Position numbers and translations under genes: made by a program. The notes beneath the pieces were generated by a model. The model saw only the letters and a list, made by a program, of their open reading frames with translations, did not search any database and was not told the origin of the DNA. A DNA stretch of 64,000 nt from Lactifluus volemus (Eukaryota; Basidiomycota; Agaricomycetes; Russulales; Russulaceae), in the NCBI GenBank assembly GCA_022376515.1, contig WTXI01000019.1:372001-436000 (forward strand). Direction: 5' to 3'. Shown piece after piece: positions 59,994 through 64,000 of the stretch; the stretch's first letter is position 1, and the number at the start of each line of letters is the position of its first letter.

Positions 59994-60528
59994 CTCGCAT
60001 TCCCCCGAACTCTGTATTTCAAATATCCGAATCGCATACCATTATTTTACCCCTACGGTTGTGATGCTATCGCAATTGGTGCCGCGTGAATTCATAGAGG
60101 CGTCACTGTCTGTAAGATAGATGCTAAATACTGTGCTGTGATGACGGGTACTGCCCTGACAGCGCGGGAGCCGAAATGCCGACGCGTTAGGATGGCCGAT
60201 GGGCTACACGAAACCTGTTGCTGCGCAGGCATGTCGTGTGACGCGCGGATGGATGAGTGGAACCGTGGAAGCGAAGAAGATACAGTTGGCGATGCCTCGC
60301 TGCTCCATGGCCTCACGATTTGGAGGTGTTTAAGTACATTGAGATCTCATAAGCTACTATAGTAGGCGTTTAGGGTGACCGTGAGGGTAGTCCTACGAAA
60401 CTGATGGATGGGAACAACAGATGGTGGTGTAAGGCCAGCCCTGCAGCTGGCCTTGCAACTACATTGTTCCTGTCTTTACGCGTCGTGCTCGGTGTAAAGT
60501 CACAAACAGCCACGACAGCCCAAACACT
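59994..60528. other. Intergenic, nothing recognised
   Basis: This holds a few open frames of under 80 codons on both strands with no recognisable domain. Confidence 0.35.
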
Positions 60529-61043
60529 CTAGCCAGTCACCCTGATGTCCCTCTGAAAGCTCATGCCCTTGCGCACCTTATCGCCCCGTGACTTTTTGTG
60601 CGCCATGACCTGGAAGCGCTTCGCCGCTTCTCTGCCGCAGCACGCTTCTTCGCCCATGCCGTTGATTCTCATTTAGCAACGACCTCAGCTTTCTCGACAT
60701 ATTTCTTCACAATGCCAGAGCTGGCGCTGCGTGGGAGTTTTGGAACGGTGAGGGGTGTGAGGGTGAGGTGGCGATAGGGAAAGGCCTGGCGCGGAACGCC
60801 CGTTGTTCGGCCGTCGATGACTTCCTGAGTATCAAGAGTAAGGAAACTTGAACAGTGGTCATCCGCAGTGATATGCTCACCTTGTTGTGGTCGATTATTT
60901 CAGCAATGACAGCTATGTGGCCTGCATGGGGGCCAGCCTTGAGAAGCACGACTGTCCACGTTCAAGTTGTTGGAACGGGAAATGAAAGCAGTCATAACTT
61001 ACCCCGGCCAACCTTTACGAAGCGAGCGAAGTTTGATTCAAAC
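60529..61043 (-). pseudogene. RPL14: 60S ribosomal protein eL14 gene, damaged copy
   Basis: Readable exons match eL14. Upstream is FESNFARFVKVGR (about 61005-61043). Then VVLLKAGPHAGHIAVIAEII with DHNK (60.90-60.96 kb), and after an intron VIDGRTTGVPRQAFPYRHLT, RSASSGIVKKYVEKAEVVAK, STAWAKKRAAAEKR and FQVMAHKKSRGDKVRKGMSF. The end is TAG 60529-60531. Two lesions are unlike the one-base slips elsewhere. A conserved Trp codon after VVAK reads TGA. The segment between AEKR and RFQVM lacks several residues and shifts frame. The first exon with the start was not found. Introns are retained, so this is not a processed copy. It may be a decaying duplicate, or the genome's only copy with bad sequence. 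Confidence 0.6.
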
Positions 61044-61676
61044 TGGGATGAGCAATGTCAGATGGGTCCCACACTCCTTGAGAGTCCCGCTGCAGAAATC
61101 GTCAAGCCAGTGGTGGTGCATCCAACACCGTAAAGTGGCATTCATGATAATAAAGGGCTCTGATCGCCTCAGGTCACGACTGTTTCTCTGTTTCTGAAAC
61201 ATACGGACGCGTGAAAGTGTCTTGAAGTTATGTTCGTTGTCGTCGACGGCGTCGAGGTACTCAATGAAAGTTTGAGCGGAGTCTCAATTACATAGCTTCC
61301 TACAACCAAACTCCCTCATGCCGCCCTCCCTCGTGCTTTAGCATACAGTACAGTATCACTGGCACACCGCGATCATACATCGGGTCGTTAAAAAAACCCC
61401 GTAGGGAAAAAACCCTGCCGACCTCACGCAACCCTATACACCTCCTTCCCCAACACGTGTTATGAACATTTTGCAGTCCCATGCGGAACTTTAGGCTTCG
61501 AAGGGTGAGCGCTGGGCAGAAAGTATGACGGTTGGTCCAGCTAAAAGATGACCATCGACGTATTGCGACGAGTGACCAGCCTTCGGTGTCTTGGTCGTAC
61601 GCCCTGTTCACTGTCAGCCGTCACAATCCCTACCTTGCCTTGCTTACTTCCCCTCCCGTCAATAGCGCCCTGCTGA
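61044..61676. other. Intergenic, nothing recognised
   Basis: About 630 bp. The first exon of eL14, if present, should lie in its left part, but no clear candidate was found. Confidence 0.35.
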
Positions 61677-62682
61677 TTACATGCTATGAAGCGCAAACAC
61701 TTTTTTCGGTTCGTCACTCACTCCGTCATCATGTATTTCCACCTGAGTGTTGGCGCAGAGTTCGGAGAAGAGTGCGTCTTCGTAAGAGGCGGACTCGTGC
61801 ATAAGCGCTGGCGTAAGTAAGGTGAGGCGTGCTGGGCCCGCTCTCATCATCGAACGGTGTGGATGTTCCCAGAGTTGATACTGGCGTCGGCGGGCAAAAG
61901 AAGAGAGAAGTAGGGCTTGGCATCGTCCAAGGGCTACTTGACCCTGCGGCACAAAGGTAACTTGATCCATCACCACAATATGCCTCCAAGATTTTTCACT
62001 CAGGGAGATGTCATCGTCGTCTCCTACCTCTTTCTGGTTTCTCGAAGCGCCCTCGCTTTCGGTCTCAAGGTCGCTTAGGGTGTCGTCAACCTCCTCTTCC
62101 GTCACCAGCATTGCGTGGTATTCCGAATCCCCAGGCTCCCACACGTCGTCACTTTCTTCTAGGATGCCTTCGTACTGGTCGTCATCGGCAGCTGTCTCGA
62201 GACGGTCGGAATCTTCCAAAGTCATCGATGCATGTGTGCTAGATAGAGGGTACATTGGTGCATGCACTCCTGTGGATCTGGACACGTTCGCGGCGGCGGA
62301 TGGTGGCGACTTCGTCTCTTCGGTAACAAAGATGTGCGGGATGTCAAAGTCCTCAGGGGCAGTGACAACTGGCGCGGGACAGCGTGGAGTTGACTTGAAC
62401 CAGAGGTTTTTTGCTTTTCCTACGGTGATTAACGGACTCCACAGAGCGGACTGAAAGGAAGAAACCAACCGAGGACGTCCAGGCCGGCGATCCGGATGCG
62501 GCTGAAAACAGGCGGTTCTGAACCTTGACAGCATAGAGACGCATGGCAAGTTCCTTGTAAAACTCGCGGTCATAAAATTGCCTGGGGCCCTCAAGAACAA
62601 CACCAATGGGCGGCGAAGAATGCGGAGCAAGTTTGGAAGTGACCTTATTAGTAATAGTAGCTGATAGCATGAACGTGAACAT
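61677..62682 (-). CDS. Acidic hypothetical protein
   Basis: I do not recognise this family. The start at 62682 (MFTFMLSATITNKVTSKL) leads through GVVLEGPRQFYDREFYKELA and NRLFSAASGSPAWTSS. One base must be added near 62470 to continue into SALWSPLITVGKAKNLWFKS. The middle is acidic and Ser-rich (LEESDDVWEPGDSEYHAML, TEEEVDDTLSDLETESEGAS). The C-terminal part has IVVMDQVTFVPQGQVALGRC, RRQYQLWEHPHRSMMRAGPA and ALFSELCANTQVEIHDD, with the stop at 61677-61679. No TM or signal peptide is evident. The long open acidic frame argues for a real gene. Confidence 0.5.
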
Positions 62683-64000
62683 GTTTTTTATAGTAAAGTG
62701 TGGGTGTATGCAAAAGGTTTGCAGAGAAGCGGTATGAAGCAAGTATAAAGCAGATTGAGAAACGTTTCTTAGCGAAATCTTTTCTTATTTGTGTTGTTAT
62801 CGTCTAGACTGTCAGCCTCACTCGTCTACAGTAAGTGCCAAGTGCTTCAACTCAAGCTTGAAGCAGGAATTACATCACAAGTCCTCACGAAGCCCGAAAG
62901 AAGTCACATGTAACTCATGCATCTCTAAAAAAAGGACAAAGAGGGAGAGAAGGTATTTAAGATGAACCCCGAACGCGACACTACAAAACAAACTTATGTG
63001 GATCCAGAAACTGCTGTGTTAGTAGTGACACGTCCCTCAACGACGAAAAGTCCGCCAAATCATGATTTTCATGCTACGCAAGCTGCAATGGCGCCGCGCG
63101 AGTCTATGAGCCGAATAGAATGTTTCTGAGTCAACTCAGACAAGAGTCAGCAGGGCAGTGATATCGCATCGAACTCCGGGGAGATGACGATCCTGACAAT
63201 CTCCCTCTGGACGCCAATTCTGAAGTCGCGCGCGCGTTGGTCGTCATTTTGTGGGAATTTGTGGCGCGGACCTGAGCCTCGGCCCGGAGCACCGACTGGG
63301 CAGCTGAACGACTTTTGCGTCGAGACGCAACTGCCATGATGACTTTGTTCGTGTGAGATGAGAATAGTACGTTGGTAGTGTACTTTGCATCAACGCGCGA
63401 AAGGGGGTTTGGTGCTTTTGTGTAGATTTTCAATAAGTTCGATGGGTCTGGGATCAGTACGCGCAACATGTAGGTTCAGATCCTTCGTGCGTGCCAAGGT
63501 TTTCTGATTACCGTGTGGCGAGGGGCAAATTTTCCAGAGCTAAGGCCTACAGCGGCATGAAGACATGATTCAACATCATCGTGATTGAAAAGTACGAAGT
63601 ACTGATTACATTATCGTGCAATGTGGCTATCATGGCGATCATAACCGACTCACACTTGCCTCGCTTGGGACAAATGTGACATTTTGAGCCACTTCCAAGG
63701 TAGTCAAAGTAAAAGCCACAAATCTCTGGGTGTACCGTGTCCACAAATGACTGATTGATTGTAAGATAGCAGACCAATAAAAAAACAAACAAGATGAGAC
63801 TGACTGTGAATACATAAAGCCCACACTTGGGAAACAGACAATCAGCACCGTGACAACATTCACCAACATTGCGACCCTTGCTTACCTTAAAGCCCTCATT
63901 CTCCTCGTCATCCTTTTTTTTTTTTTTGCAGTATGACTGGCGCCATCCATGGGTACAATCTTCGCTCTAAAGACAAGACCAAGATAGAACATTGCGACCA
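62683..64000. other. Gene-poor right edge, possible partial membrane-protein exons
   Basis: On the minus strand near 63600-63870 a hydrophobic, Cys-bearing stretch (FTVSLILFVFLLVCYLTINQ, then CHICPKRGKC) could be an exon of a membrane protein. A basic frame of 112 codons lies at 63131-63469. Neither is recognisable, and the window ends before more context. Confidence 0.25.

Overview
The window is eukaryotic nuclear DNA from a filamentous basidiomycete, most likely an agaricomycete mushroom. The evidence is dense protein genes on both strands, short introns (about 45-75 nt) with GT...AG ends, a fungal APE/RT/RNase H LINE, and several proteins of agaricomycete type, including a WW-like membrane protein. 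I saw no rRNA, tRNA or CRISPR array.

Layout. 0.4-2.3 kb holds the replication licensing factor CDT1 (+). 2.6-4.3 kb is a Gfo/Idh/MocA oxidoreductase (-), head to head with an unrecognised, probably mitochondrial protein (4.3-5.8 kb, +). 6.5-7.1 kb (-) encodes an odd seven-residue-repeat protein. 8.5-10.9 kb (-) is the FG nucleoporin NSP1. 11.1-12.9 kb (+) is a WW-like/multi-TM protein. 13.0-16.4 kb packs three 26S proteasome genes: PRE3/beta1 (-), RPN12 (+) and PRE10/alpha7 (-). NUP82 (16.6-19.5 kb, +) follows, divergent from PRE10. 19.8-21.9 kb (-) is an MFS transporter, then about 2.8 kb without a convincing gene. 24.7-28.3 kb (-) is the spliceosomal helicase PRP5, divergent from the proteasome regulator PI31 (28.7-29.8 kb, +). 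An unrecognised acidic protein (30.0-31.1 kb, +) converges on a large ankyrin/DysF/FYVE/RING-like protein (31.4-35.1 kb, -). Then come a kynurenine-type aminotransferase (35.2-37.0 kb, +), the SLH1/ASCC3 helicase (37.2-43.2 kb, -), EMC3 (+), the calcium sensor NCS1 (-), a Cys/Ser-rich protein (+), a PROPPIN (HSV2/WIPI3-4 type, +) and arginyltransferase ATE1 (+). A nearly complete LINE (51.6-59.46 kb, +) follows ATE1. To its right lie the tail of an MFS gene, a damaged eL14 ribosomal protein gene (-), an unrecognised acidic protein (-) and a gene-poor edge.

Two themes stand out. First, protein turnover: proteasome core, lid and regulator, ATE1, SLH1 (ribosome quality control), a FYVE/RING-like protein and an autophagy PROPPIN. 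Second, the nuclear pore: NSP1 and NUP82, partners in one subcomplex, flank the proteasome trio.

A strong technical signal runs through the window. Nearly every conserved gene needs one or more single-base additions, almost always at short homopolymers, to stay in frame. The same pattern occurs in essential genes and in the LINE, so most frame breaks look like sequencing or assembly deletions and not gene decay. The eL14 copy is the main exception. Gene spans below run from start to stop and include introns.
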